Source: Acanthopleura granulata | Lineage: Eukaryota; Mollusca; Polyplacophora; Chitonida; Chitonidae | Assembly (NCBI GenBank): GCA_016165875.1 | Contig: JABBOT010000080.1 | Span: forward strand, 34,734,364 to 34,798,363 | Reading direction: 5' to 3' | DNA length: 64,000 nucleotides | Notes under the pieces: generated by a model | Databases searched by the model: none | What the model was told of the DNA's origin: nothing | Seen by the model: the letters and a program-made list of their open reading frames with translations, nothing else | In this document: one piece after another, positions 39,020 through 51,199 of the stretch | Layout of the letters: each line of letters begins with the position of its first letter | How positions within the stretch are numbered: the stretch's first letter is position 1 | Position numbers and translations under genes: made by a program

Positions 39020-39440
39020 AGATATTTAGTAGACAACAGAAAAGATATTGTCAACCGATTCAGTGGACAAAAGAATTATGAGTGTCAAAATTTGGGAGCA
39101 CAATGGAATTGAGACTGTCAACAATTTCAGTCACAAATAGAAATAAGAGTGTCATCACCTTCGGTGGCACACAGAAGTGAGAGTGTAAGCACTTTCCGTC
39201 GCAAACAAAAATAAAAGATCAAACACATTCCGGGGAAAATAGAAATACGAGTGCTAACACCTTCAGTGGCACACAGAAGTGAGAATGCCCACACCTTCAG
39301 TGGCAAACAAAATTGAGAGTGCCAACACCTTCCGTGGCGAACAGAAATGAGAGTGCCAACATCTTCACTGGCACATTGAAGTGAGAGTACCAAGACATTT
39401 AATGGCAAACAGAAATGAGAATACCAACAGCGTTCAATGA
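39020..39440. repeat. 34-bp minisatellite (module C, unit 4)
   Basis: Successive 34-bp units read like ttcagtggcaaacagaaatg followed by agagtgccaacacc, with 10-30% divergence between them. The period is clearest at 39270-39410, where four units in a row are exactly 34 bp. Confidence 0.9.
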
Positions 39441-39630
39441 CAAACGGACATGACAGTGGTGGTTTTACTTGAAAATTGTTGGAGATAACTTCGTATCCAT
39501 CAAATAAATATGACATGTGTGTGGGATATGTCTAAGTTCTCAGTTACAGCATAAAACTGGATGTTAAAATTTGTTGAGCATACCCTTAGGCCCCATTGGA
39601 ATAAAGTAAAACATTAATTCCTATCATCAG

Positions 39631-39873
39631 GGGTGACTAGTGCAGCGTAATGAGAGATGTGCCTCTCACGAATGCGAAAGCTGTGAATTCAAGCCCAGTT
39701 CATGCTTCCTCTCCTGTCGAGAATCTGAAGGCCCGCCAGCAGCCTGTGGATGGGGGTGGGTTTCTGTCGGGCTCTGCCCTGTTTCCTCAAACCATAATGC
39801 TGGCCACCGACGTATAAGTGAAATATTGTTGAGTACGGAGTAAAGCACCATTCAGCTGAATTAAAATCAACCA
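39631..39873 (+). repeat. tRNA-derived SINE in array unit 4
   Basis: The head starts inside the tRNA-like part ('ctagtgcagcgtaatgag', then 'gctgtgaattcaagccc'). The body includes 'ggcccgccagcagcctgtgg' and 'gggctctgccctgtttcctc'. The 3' part reads 'cgtataagtgaaatattgtt' then 'gagtacggagtaaa'. The A box is lost. The left flank equals that of the SINE at 44.1 kb. Confidence 0.85.
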
Positions 39874-42659
39874 ATCTTTGCCAAAGGCACTCTGCCATAC
39901 ATCATTTTATACATTATATTATATGAAACAGTAAAAAATTTAGTGACCAGCGGAGAAAATCAGTGAATAAGATTCTTGTAAAATGAATCTTTCAGGGGTA
40001 AACGGGTAAGGTATAGGCCTAAAAACTTCCACTTTAAACAATTCCTCGTGTCTGTTGGAGTCTCAGTCAACTGGACCTGGCGTCAACTGGTTCAGTCAAG
40101 GGAAATAAGCTGATTTTACGCCGTGGTCACAAAGCCTGACTAGTGGGATCTATCACTCACTTCTCAGCTAAAGGGACGGAGGTTCGGGCACGCGGGCTCC
40201 CAGCAATGACATTATTACTGAACTAAATTATCTTTCACGTGAGAAAGCCACTGGGAAAAGTGAAAGCATGGATAACCTTGCTAACGAGAGTTTGGTGAAC
40301 AGTTCCTTGAGCGGAGGCCACGTGATCGGTGGAAGTGGTAGGTGGGAAATGTCAGGGCTGTGAACGTTCCATTGTGTACGGTGGGTGGTAAAACCAGTCG
40401 CCTGTACGTGTTTCCGCGGTATCTAGTGTTGAGACTGTAATATGAGGGATGTTCCAGTGTGTCGGCCGGAAAGTGCATTAACGGTAAAAGAGACTTGCAT
40501 AATGGAGAAACTTGTATCGAAACGAAGTGGGCTGATATTGGCCGTGAAGACATATGTCTAACAAAACGTCAAGTAACGCATTAATCCTGCTATGATATGG
40601 ACCCGAGTTGCCATGAACTGAAGCAAAACGACAAACCTGCCTGTTCTGAGCTGTGTTTAAGTTTGCTGTGCTTTTCTCTGAGGTTCACGCACGAAGTACT
40701 ATCACTAACAATACAACATAAGTGAGTCTGTATCTCTTTCGCACACAGGGATGAACGTTAAATGATAAATGCTTTCTAGGCGATGATAAAACTTTAGGAA
40801 TTGGAAACACTACGGCAAACGCAGTTAACAGTTCACTTGTATTTGTCTGAGGAATTTGGTAATGGCCAACAACCATCCATATTGATTTGCATATTTGATT
40901 AATCAACACCCTCTCATAGATAACAGTATACTGTGTTAAGTTGTAACTGTCTCATCATCCGGTTACTGCGTGAGATACCCCAGTTTAAAATATAAGATCA
41001 ATGATTTAATGATGCTCAGTGTTAAAGTATTCCGCTAAATCTAGGCATCGAAACAACTGTACAGTGCTGTGTCAGTGATCGCCAGGCTTATTTTCAGAAT
41101 AATGTTCAACACAAGCCATTAAAGAACTACGAAAGTAAATGCAGTTGGGAATGCAGCTGAAGCCGTCTACAGTCTGCAATTGTGACGGAAAGATGCACGA
41201 AAAGTTTTCGTAGGTGAAATTTCGAACCTTGTAGAGCACAAACCTTACAATTTCTGCAAATTTTACGAGCCCGGTCAGCAGCGGTTCTCTAGCTAGTAAC
41301 AGTTATGTCAGATTGTCCCGATGTGGTGAGGAATCTGTGGTTAAACTCTGACAAGAGGAACCATTTATTTAATATTGATCTATCTATAACTAGTGGAATG
41401 GCCGTCGTGGGCTGGGTATGTGTGTGCGGCGGAACCCACAAACTGCTCCATCAGGAAGGTCTTGAAGTTAATCATGTGAAGCCGAGATGGCGAGGCCCCA
41501 ACAGTGCAGGATATCTATTACATAAACTGATATCGATTTACAGTCATGAGCTGGATTGTACACTAAAATATTTCCCCTATTATGTTATGTCTGATAAATT
41601 ATTGATTGCGATAGGAATATTATGTCCAATCTGGCTGAATCCTGAGAGTAGTTTCAGGCAGTAGAACAGATTTAAGTCTTCTCCAAAGGACGTTAAACTA
41701 GATACATTGTGTACTATCTGTTATCCCTGTACCATCAGAATTACACTCCTCCGCAGCGACTTCTTCCAGAAAATACAAAGGCATTTTATTAAAATTTAGC
41801 CAGACATTTTGAGACAATTTTAAGAGAATATCTATAAAAAGATCTATAAACCATTTTTATACAACAAAGCCAGTACCTGACAGCCTGGTAGGATAACGTT
41901 TTGCCTTACGTATAACTTATACACACTTGTAAAATGAGACCAGTGGTCTGATTTATAACTGCTTTATTGTTGTTTGTCGTGTGCACATCCTCAGGGGTAT
42001 TAGCCTGATATATTAACCTTGTATTAAGTCTCTGGCTTTAGCTATTATTGGGAACAGGGATGCCTTGTCAGACTCGTGTACTGAGCCTAAGGGATCAGGG
42101 GGTATTATCCTGACAGGGAAGGATTCGTCTGAGAGTTAGTCATTGTAATTAGCTCAGGAATTGCTCACGTATGGTATCAGGAACTGTGGTTTAGTTACCC
42201 GGTACATGTTGGGAGACCTGAGAAACGTTAGTTCACCTGGCTCTTATTTTTGGCTGGCAATGTTGGCAGAGACATAGAATGGCGTAGGTAGTGGATCAGC
42301 GAGTATATTCATGTCGGTTTTCATCGGTTCCTTAAATGTCCCTGACAATAAATGGTGATTCTTCAGGTGGCATGATTACATTTGGTGACATAACTCATGT
42401 TCCACCCCATTTATTTTCTCAGGAATTAGAGTTGGTTAAGGCTAACCCAAATTGCGAAAGACACTAACCGATATTAAGTACCTCAAACTCGTAAATCTGT
42501 GCTGCTTAACAGAAACTGATTTGCTGCCTTTCTTATAGAAGGTTCAGGCTGCAACATAACACAAGATACTCACACATTTTGTGGACAAGAGAAAAGACCC
42601 TACAGAAATTTTTAGTGGACAATGGAACCTAGATTGGCGGCACGTTGAGTCTCAGAAAT

Positions 42660-42870
42660 GAGAGCGGAAACATGTTCATTGGCAAACAGAAAGGAGATTA
42701 CCAGCACATTCAGTGGGAAACAGAAATCCGAGTATCAACACGTTCATTGGCAAGCAGAAATGAGAGTGCCAGCACATTCAGTTGCAAACTGAAATGAAAT
42801 TGCCAACGCGTTCAGCGGTGAACAAAAATTAGAGTTGCAAGTGTAGCATGAAACAGAAATGAGAGCCCTA
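42660..42870. repeat. 34-bp minisatellite (module C, unit 5)
   Basis: It has the same 34-bp unit as at 39.0-39.4 kb, for example ttcattggcaagcagaaatg then agagtgccagcaca. Four or five units are clear and others are decayed on both sides. Confidence 0.87.
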
Positions 42871-44108
42871 AGACTTTAGCAGACAACCGTAAAGACAATG
42901 TCGACACTCTGAGCAGGTAACAGAGAACATGAAGTAAAAACAAGCTCAGAATGCACCAGACAGGAGGCCGGCAATAACTTCAGGAAAACAAACGCAAGTG
43001 AGTGCTTAAACGAAGACGTGAACAACAGAAATGAGAGTGCCAATACCGATAGTGGACAAGGAACAACCGAGTTGATACACTTTCTGCAGGAAGCAGAGGA
43101 GATAGTATAAACACGTCAAGGCGACATCATGAAGTAGAGGCCGAACACGCCTAGCAGTGTTCTTAGAAGAACCCAGAAGCCATTGCCAAAACTGTGAACA
43201 TGTGTAAAATGTTTCAAACAGGATAGGCCTTGAATATGACTATACGCCTTCAAAATGATCTCTGGCCAACCATGAATGGCCTCGTAAATATCTGAGCCAG
43301 TGCAGGCACCTGATCCGACATACAGCGGCTGAACAACTTAGCCTAGGTAACCTGTTAAGTTCTGGAACGAATGAAAATTGCCTCCCTTGTTTTGTGAAAC
43401 TGTGATTGATTGCTCTGTTGGCGCGGTTAACTCTCCGTTGATCGGAGCTGTTCATTTTAGGTTTCAGAATGGTCTTATAACAATTTAAGTAAGCTGGTTA
43501 CAAGTTCACTTAACCTAATGCCATTTTCTAATATCAGTAGATATTTGTTTAGGATGATCCTGCAAGAAACACCTGTCACGGTAAGGGTGATTCAAATGTG
43601 TACCCCCACACAAGGGTATTACGATATTAGATAAGGACTGAACTTATTACATGGGTTTTTAATCGATAGGAGACCGGAGGTCTTGGTTCTATTCGCACTT
43701 CGGCTTATGATTTCCCGAAGTTCCATTGCATCCCCTGTTCTCAGGACATTAGTGGTAATACATGATCGAAAGGGCAGATTTGTCGGGACATTGGAGGTAA
43801 TACATTGTTGACAGGGCTGTTTTGTCGGGACATTTGGTAATAAGGGACAGGCAGCTGTGTTGTTGGGGCTATAGTTGTAATAAGTGGTCGACAGCGCTCG
43901 TATGACCGTTCAGGTGGTTTTACTTGAAGGTCGTTGGAGACACCTTCCTTTCCAGCGAATAAATATGACGTGTGTGGGATATGTGTAAGTCCTCAGTTCC
44001 TGGCCGACGATTTAGTTTCATCGCATAAAACTGCTCATTAAATGTTCTTGAATACTAACTTAAGCCCCATAGAAATAAAATAAAACATTGACTAGAGTCA
44101 TCAGAGTT

Positions 44109-44271
44109 CACCTCCGTGGCCGAGTGGTTAGCAAGCTAGTGCAGTGTAATGGCTGAGGTGACACACCAATGCGATTGCTGTGAACTCAAGCCTAGCTCAC
44201 TATGCGTTCTTTTCCGGTAGTACGTGGGAAGGCTTACCAGCAACCCGCGAATGGTCTTTGGTTTCCCCCGG
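44109..44271 (+). repeat. tRNA-derived SINE in array unit 5 (head preserved, tail deleted)
   Basis: It starts 'cacctccgtggccgagtggttag', an A box like that of tRNA-Ser/Leu, then 'gctgtgaactcaagcc'. The body stops at 'gtttcccccggg' and module B follows at once. The flank before it ('cataaaactg...aaacatt...tcatcag') matches that before the 39.6 kb SINE. Confidence 0.85.
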
Positions 44272-47099
44272 GATACTATCATTTACATCTCAGCAAACAG
44301 ACGGCGGTTCGGGCACACTGGCTCCCGGAAATGATATTTGGACTAAACTAAATTATCTTTCAATTGAGAAAGCCATCCGGAAATGGTAACACAAGGGTAA
44401 CCTTGCTAGCGAGAGTTTGGTGAACAGTTGCCTGAGCGGAGGCAACGTGATCAGTTTGAAGTGGTCAGTGGGAAATATCAGGGCTGTAAACGTTCCGTTG
44501 TGTACGGTGGGTGGTAAAGCGAGTCGTGTGTACGTGTTTCCGCGGTCTGTAGCGTTGAGACTGTATGGATGAGGAGAAATGAATTCTAGGCGGTTATGAA
44601 AGTTAACGGTTTGGAAAAAATAACGCGGATTGTGGTTCACTTATATTTCTCTGAGGAATTGGTTAATGTCAATCAAACATCAGTATTTATTTGCATATTT
44701 GTTTAATCAACATCATCTCACAAAGCAAATACTGTACTGCGTTAGGTTCTAGCTCTGCCCACGAAAACAAAAGTGTCTTATCAGCGCCTGACTTCTGCTT
44801 GTTATATATTAGAATAAATCCCAACATTAATTTCTTAGAGACATGGCCGCCCGAAAAATTCGGATTTTTAAACAGGTACTGATTGCGGGGTCTTAACGAA
44901 GTTTTGAAGGTCGTCCATAAACTAAATCAGTCATGTTGAAATTAAAAATATTCATTGTAGCATGTACGAGCCCGGGGAAGTTCTGCCGTTATTCGACTTC
45001 ATCACAAATTGCCTCATAAATATTCAACCAAAAGCATATTTGCAGGTGTTCGGGATCATCGATATTTGTTACAAGAACTCGAATGAGTTCAAATTTTATG
45101 CGTATAGGTGCACGTAGAGTATAGAAGGTTAAACAGCACTGAGAAAAGGATACCAATAATCTTCTCAATAAACTATGAGTGTGTCTGTTTGACGTCAAAC
45201 ACCTCCGCAACATCAAAACAACATTTACACCCACATATCGAACAGTAGTTTTGCGACAACTGGCCACCAATTACAACTCTAGACTTGCTTGTCAACCTGC
45301 TGAACTCTCTTTTACGCTTCTTTTTGGCCGATCCTGAATAAGAGCAACAAGTCCTTCTTTTACGGGCCATCAGCCACTAGCCCTGTGCGCATGCGCAATT
45401 TCCACTGAATTCACACCTCCTCATTTAAATATTCTGGCAGACTTTTGGGTTTTCATTTTTTTGTTTTTTAAACATTCACTTGATTTACAAAACTTTTAAC
45501 TTTTGCTTCTTGAGAAAAATACCGAATACTCATGTCATTCTGTAATAACATAAAACACCTACTATTTGGGTGACCATGTTCCTTTAATGGTGCACAGATG
45601 TCCAAAACAATGTTCATCCCAATCCAGCGAAAAAAAAATTTCGAAAGCATATGTAATTGGAAATGTAAAATGAAGCAGTCCACAGTTTTCAACGATGATG
45701 GAAAGATACACGAAAGTTGTCTAGGCAAATGTTTCGAGTTTTGTAGGCCACAAGCCTCAAAATTTCTGCAAACTTCAGGAGCTCCTTAGCAGCTGTTTCC
45801 AAGCAAGGACCGTTATATCAGAATGCTCCGATGTGGTGTAGAATCTGTTGTCAATCTCTGACAAAAGGAACCATTTAGTTAGTATTGATCTGTCTAACTA
45901 GTGGACTGGCCGTTGTGTGCTGGGTATGTGTGTGTGGAGGAACCCATAAACTGCCCCATCAGGAAGGTCTTGAAGTTAATCACATGACCACGATGGCAAC
46001 TCTGCTGAATATCTATTACACAAATTGATATCGATTTACAGCCATGAGCTAGTCTGTACACTGATATATTTTCCAAAGTTTGTTATGTCTGATGAATTAC
46101 TGATCGCTGTAGAACACTTTTAAGTCTTTTCCAAGAAATTGGAAACTAGATAGGTGGAGTATTTCGTGGTATCCGAGCACCTGTACCATTTGAATCACAG
46201 TCCTCCGTTGATTCTTCTTTCCAATTTGTATTTCATTAAGTCGTGGAGAAATGCCGAGTACCTGTCAGTCAGTGTGTTCCATTTGGTGCCGATTATTTTC
46301 AAGGATCAGCAATCTTTGTGTGTAGTGTTATTCAAATAAGTGTGGATTTGTTCTGGCAAAAATTTGTTGATGTAGTTGTTCTTCATGCACAACCACGCGA
46401 ATTTGGTGCCTTATGATCAGTGATAAAATCCATTTGTGGACATAATTGTGAGGGTTCTCCTAGAGTGCGTCAAGAATGTGTTGTAACCTGTTTTCTCTTG
46501 TTGTCCTTACAATAGCATTAAGTCGCACTAGATATGAAATGATCTTTTGGACGACATGTCACCCAAAAAGCTTCGTAATTGCTGACTGCATCAGATTAAA
46601 ATCTTCCTATGTTTTATATAGATTAAAAGTACACAATTTTGATTTGAACGCTTGTCCTTTGCTATTTTCCTGTTAAATGTTAACATTATTAAAGCTATCA
46701 CAAGGAAACTGGGAAATTTTAGTCCATATTAAGGAAAGATTTCTGTAATCATATGATTACTGTAGTTAATGTACGATTTATTCACGCTATTAAACTGATT
46801 CCCGAATGACTCAGTGGAATAAATGATTGATTGACAATCTCGTGTGTATGAGTTCCAGACCCTGTTCCAAATCAATAATAATAAACCAATTCTTGGAAAA
46901 TAATTGTCTTTTCAAACAACGACGACAGTGTCTGGCAGCCTTGCAAAATCCTTAAATGAGATCAGAGGTCCGAGTCAAAGCTACTTTTTTTGCTTTTTTG
47001 TCGTGTAAGCATCCCCAGGCGGTATTTTCTTGGCAGGGAAAGCATTTAACCATTTGACTCAGTTCTGTAGAAAACAGAGATATATTTCCAGCCACCTGT

Positions 47100-49000
47100 A
47101 CTGAGGTTGAGCGATCAAGCGATATTAAACCGGAAGGCACGGAATTGTGTGTTCCTGAAGTTATTGACCTTAGCTCTCCTGGGAACAGGAATATTTTAAA
47201 CAACACACACACTACGTACCAGTCCAGTGAGTCCGGTATAATGAAAAATTCAGATGCAACAAAAATTAGAAAAACTGGACGTTCTAAATGATGAACACTT
47301 GGAAACTTAACTCAGCAGTGAAATCCTCACTTTCCATACTGTGTTGGACATTATCAAGTTTTACTCTTCGAGGGACTTCCCTGACGGTGAATTTGGTGAA
47401 TTAGTTTAACTCAAAATGTTCGGGTCAACGCAATGTTTTAACTTCTCGTAAAGAAATAATGAATTGTTTTGTAAAATAGCCGTCAGCAATTATACCTGAT
47501 AATGTGTTCTCCTCAGTTTTTTTTTTGGTCTAGGTCGATTTGCCTCTTAGCTCTGTCATACATTGTTCTATCTACTGTCTGGAATGGAATCCGCAAGGCT
47601 GTATGATTGCAGACGGCAGATTTCTTTCATTTCCTCGTGAATTTTGATGTATGTATACAACAAAATTTCTTGATTTAATCGCGTAAACGTGATCTGGCCG
47701 TTTGTCCTGCCAATTAGTAAGGACTGTTCTTGGTGTGGGGTCCTCGCTTGATGTTTACTTCAGCGGCACGATTTTTGTATAAAGTTGCTGAACTTTCGAG
47801 ACTCGTTGAAATAACTGTCTCGATTTTAAGCATTTAAAGGTACCAATTCACAGTCCGTCATTCTACACCACATACATGTAGTGACGTTTATTCGTGGGAG
47901 ACCAGCATTTGTATTCATGTATCCATATTCACCTGCGATACTCTCGTCTGTAGTGGAAAGCTAGGTGCCCTTATATGGTATTATAACAGATAGCTGTTCT
48001 ATTTCTGTGGTTATACCTGGAGTGTATGGAGAAACCAACTTCACCTCGTAACAAGGCATTCAGGAGCAGTGGTATATATCAAACTATGGCGTGCGATACA
48101 TACAAAGAAATTGTTAGGGTTATAACAAAAGTATTGTTCTGCGGCGGTATATATTTTTCTACTGTTTTTGTAAGCACTGGTATATCACTATAAATTTGTG
48201 AATTATTTTTCAGTCAAAACTTTGTTTAGACTGGACCATCTGATGTTATGGTTTTGTTTGAGGAATGGTTAAAAAGGTAGCAAAATTCACCTAGCCTCAA
48301 ACTCGCATTTGAGAACTGTTTAGGATCGTGACAATGTGCGTTGAAGTCAAATATTTAAGACTTCAGTGGGATGCTCCGGTTGTAATAATGCAACTTGTGG
48401 TATACGAAAGCCCTGCAGGAAGAGAAAACGATTATTTCGGTTGTAGTGTTTCTTATCGAAAATTGCCGTGCATGTGTATGATTTTGATATGAAGTGTGTG
48501 CTCTAAAGACAGAGCATTAGATGAACGTGTTTACTCCGGTCATGCTAAAAGTGATAGTAGTTTTATGACGGATGAGCCATTATATGGCCGTCAAACCCTC
48601 AGTTATCGCGGATAGGTCGGAAGATTCTCTGGGTAAAGCAAATCCGTTCGATCCATACACTCAGTACAAGTGCTGGAAAGGGTTTAGACTGTAATTCAAA
48701 AGTTCGTAAAAAAGGAAAAAGATTTCTAAAGGTTTTTGCAAGCTCCATTTTGATAAGAAGCAACCGTGCCGTTATTACTTTTTATTCACGGGTGGATTTT
48801 TATTACGTAATGTCTTTTGCTCTAAGCACAGCACTTTCATTTTTAATTTTCATTCTGATCACAGTCAAAGCTTAACGTTTATTCGCTTGCTTTTGGTTGA
48901 AAACATTTGAATCGATTTTTTTTTTAACATGCATCCTGGTTGAAACACTAGGTATGGTCAAGATGTTGTGTTGTCAGACAGTCCGTTACATTTTATATAG
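47100..49000. other. Unique-looking spacer with no recognised feature
   Basis: I see no gene family, SINE or array module. Sequence is AT-rich with short T runs. Confidence 0.55.
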
Positions 49001-49838
49001 TGTAAGGGTACCACTATCGGAGAGGAAAAAAGATAAACAAATGGCTTGTTCAACTCTCACTCGGCGATAGGCCTTACACACGATCAAACAAAGAAACAGA
49101 AAGACGCTACACTAAGTTCAATACATATATTTGAACAAAATAAACAAACAGTACAACTGACAATAATATACAAAACAATACAGATAATTACAAAAATACA
49201 CACACTTTCTTACCGGTGACAGCGTTGAAACCCGGATGGAATATTCTGGCTTCCAAAGGCAAGTAAGTCCACAGCTGGCAATGTATGTTTCAATTCTCAG
49301 AAATATACACAAAGTCACTTTCAGGGTTAACTGGGATGAAATATACGTCATCACACAAAGAGACAATGAGTGATATAATCTCCAAAAGAACGTCTCAAAT
49401 AAAATGGTAAATGGCGAAACACAAGCTCACAAAGTGCTACGTACAGAAAAATGGAGTACAAAATGATGTAGGTCGAATGGCATAAAACAGATATCTCCAA
49501 ATCCCACAAAAGTGGGCGAGTGTAAATGTGCTCTGAAGTGGACAGAAGTAAAATGACTGCCCTGAAATGAGCATAAATGAAAGACTGTGAAACTTCTAAC
49601 TGCTCGTATTTATAGACCAAGGTAAAGAGAATTCTGGACGATTTGGGATGAATCTTTCTAGAACGTACGCTCTTTGTACAATGACTTGAAAATCATAAAC
49701 ACAGAATCCTCGAGAACACACGACTGAATTCCAATGCAAGCTGCAACTTACACAAAGGAAAGAATGTAGGCCAGACATTGATCCGATTACCGCCAAAAAA
49801 AGATATCATTCAATATTTTAAAGACAGGGCTCGTAACA
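49001..49838 (-). mobile_element. LTR of a Ty3/gypsy-type retrotransposon (838 bp)
   Basis: On the minus strand the block starts TGTTACGAGCCC and ends TACCCTTACA, giving TG...CA ends. It is immediately preceded by a short purine stretch 'aggtgggaag', a plausible polypurine tract for plus-strand priming. Inside, 'ctataaatacg' (near 49604-49614) could be the LTR TATA box. Because an integrase remnant lies upstream on the same strand, I take this as the 3' LTR. I found no partner 5' LTR and no target-site duplication. Confidence 0.7.
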
Positions 49839-50324
49839 CTTCCCACCTAAAAAAAAGAAAACTGTACAGAAGTACGGTGATCTTTACAATCATTGAATAT
49901 AAATCGTATTTACAATGGTGACAAGATGACGCAACAGGGAATACATGTACTTATACAAAAATATATACATAAAATGGCAGTTAAGCTCTGGATATCATGT
50001 CAATACTATCCTTACCTGCGAAGTGCGAAATATCCAGAGCATAAGGCTGTAAGATCAAGCAATAATGTTACGATGGTGTTTTAACCTTAAATTATTTAAT
50101 GAATACTGAATTATCCTGATAAGTACATACGATGGGATTTGTACATTCCGCATTACAAGATGTTAAGTAATTCCATGACGTGAATTATTATGATATATAC
50201 ACAATATACCATGACAATAACGTCACAACCAATAATTACGTAATGCCGTTATTCAGCTTGTACAACATGTTTTTGCTAACAAATATTACGTTTGTAGGAA
50301 TGAGTCTTTAACGGTACTACTCAC

Positions 50325-51180
50325 CTGTAATACGCCCAGCACTTCCTATATCCACATGTACATCATGCACAGCAGTATTAGTACAACCGGGCACATCAGA
50401 ACATAACTCAGGATAAGTCTAGAGCAACTTACAAATGTCTTGTCTCTGACTTTAAGAAAGAAGACTTAACACTTCATCTAAATTGCTCAATACACCTGAG
50501 CTATCCAACTAAGGATCTAACAAATCCACTTCAACGATACCTGGCTCTTTGGAATCAGAACATGTAGTAAAGAAATCATCACTGTCCTCTACATGGCTTA
50601 ATACTCTGCTAGCCACAGCTACTGACTGAGTTTCATCACGGGAATAAGTACTTCTTGAGCATATTAGTGTGACACACTCTATGATCAGGTGCGCTAATGA
50701 TGTAGTTAACATCGTTAACTTTCTTCACCATCTGATATGGTCCACTAAACCTGGCCTTAAGTGACTCCTGAGGTAGTGGCAATAAAACTAGAATCTGATT
50801 CCCAGGAGAAAAATTTCTTGGCTTAGCTTCTTGTCATAGTGAGGCTTCATTTTCTTCTGATACGTTATCAGATTAGCTCAAGCTATCTCCCAGGCTTTAC
50901 ACAACCTGTCACGAAACTGGGAAACATAATTTAATAAGTTTCCTTCTGTTTCCTGGGCTTAGATACGCTCCTTCATTTAAGCTAAAGGACCTCTAACCTC
51001 ATGACCATACATCAACTCAAACGGACTAAACTCAGTACACATCATGAGAAGGATCCCTAGTAGCAAACCATACAAATGGAATGTCCTTGTCCCAATATTC
51101 GGGGCATTCCATACAATAAGCTCGAAGAGCATTATCCAGCATGTCATAAAATATTTCACAGTCGGGGTTCGTACCATACA
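50325..51180 (-). mobile_element. Decayed Ty3/gypsy integrase C-terminus and pre-RT linker
   Basis: Minus-strand pieces read as the end of a gypsy integrase. 'FSPFELMYGHEVRGPL' (near 50980) is a hallmark at the end of the core. Next come a 'YQKKMKPHYDKK' helix and a GPY/F region 'FSGPYQMVKKVNDVNYI' followed by 'CHTNMLKKY'. Next, in one frame but with three stops, is a linker with 'VLSNLDEVLSLLS' and 'DVPGCTNTAVHDVHVDIG', which in known elements precedes reverse transcriptase. Reverse transcriptase and RNase H are absent before the LTR. Several stops and at least two frame changes make it dead. The integrase catalytic triad is not seen. Confidence 0.78.
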
Positions 51181-51199
51181 GGCCTACACAAAGACCTTA

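Larger units (their letters stand above)
38220..42135. repeat. Array unit 4 (G, A, C, D, SINE, B, J, E, F)
   Basis: This is the most complete unit: G 38240-38780, A 38790-39000, minisatellite C 39020-39440, D 39450-39545, SINE 39631-39873, B 40013-40640, J 40745-40940, E 41050-41660 and F 41900-42130. E contains a 119-codon frame (41305-41664, +) that is broken in both other E copies, so I do not call it a gene. Confidence 0.75.
42150..47090. repeat. Array unit 5 (A, C, H, D, SINE, B, J, E, F)
   Basis: A lies at 42160-42420, C at about 42560-42870 with a decayed continuation to 43140, H 43485-43580, D 43910-44000, SINE 44109-44271, B 44275-44575, J 44575-44740, E 45640-46130 and F 46930-47040. 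The order matches unit 4, with H and extra spacer inserted. The interval 46.2-46.9 kb has no match I can see. Confidence 0.72.
28376..47100. repeat. Large degenerate tandem array of multi-kilobase units
   Basis: Blocks of 100-500 bp recur here in a conserved order. I label them G, A, minisatellite C, H, D, SINE, B, J, E, F, with I and K following A in some units. Examples: A ('gattccacattaac...gttatatcacctggctnttatttatgg') near 28376, 30774, 35205, 38790 and 42160; B ('gagcggaggcaacgtgatcag') near 37030, 40310 and 44435; E ('ggctgggtatgtgtgtg') near 34720, 41410 and 45920. Unit spacing varies from about 3.3 to 5 kb because of insertions and deletions. No intact gene is evident. The origin (macrosatellite, dead gene-family cluster or large mobile element) is unknown. 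Confidence 0.8.

Noticed and set aside
29595..39440. CRISPR-like arrays (21-27 bp and 34-bp repeats)
   Set aside because: Head-to-tail minisatellites without unique spacers, in an animal genome.
41305..41664. 119-codon frame in array module E
   Set aside because: Frames are broken in the two other E copies and no domain is seen, so openness is probably accidental.
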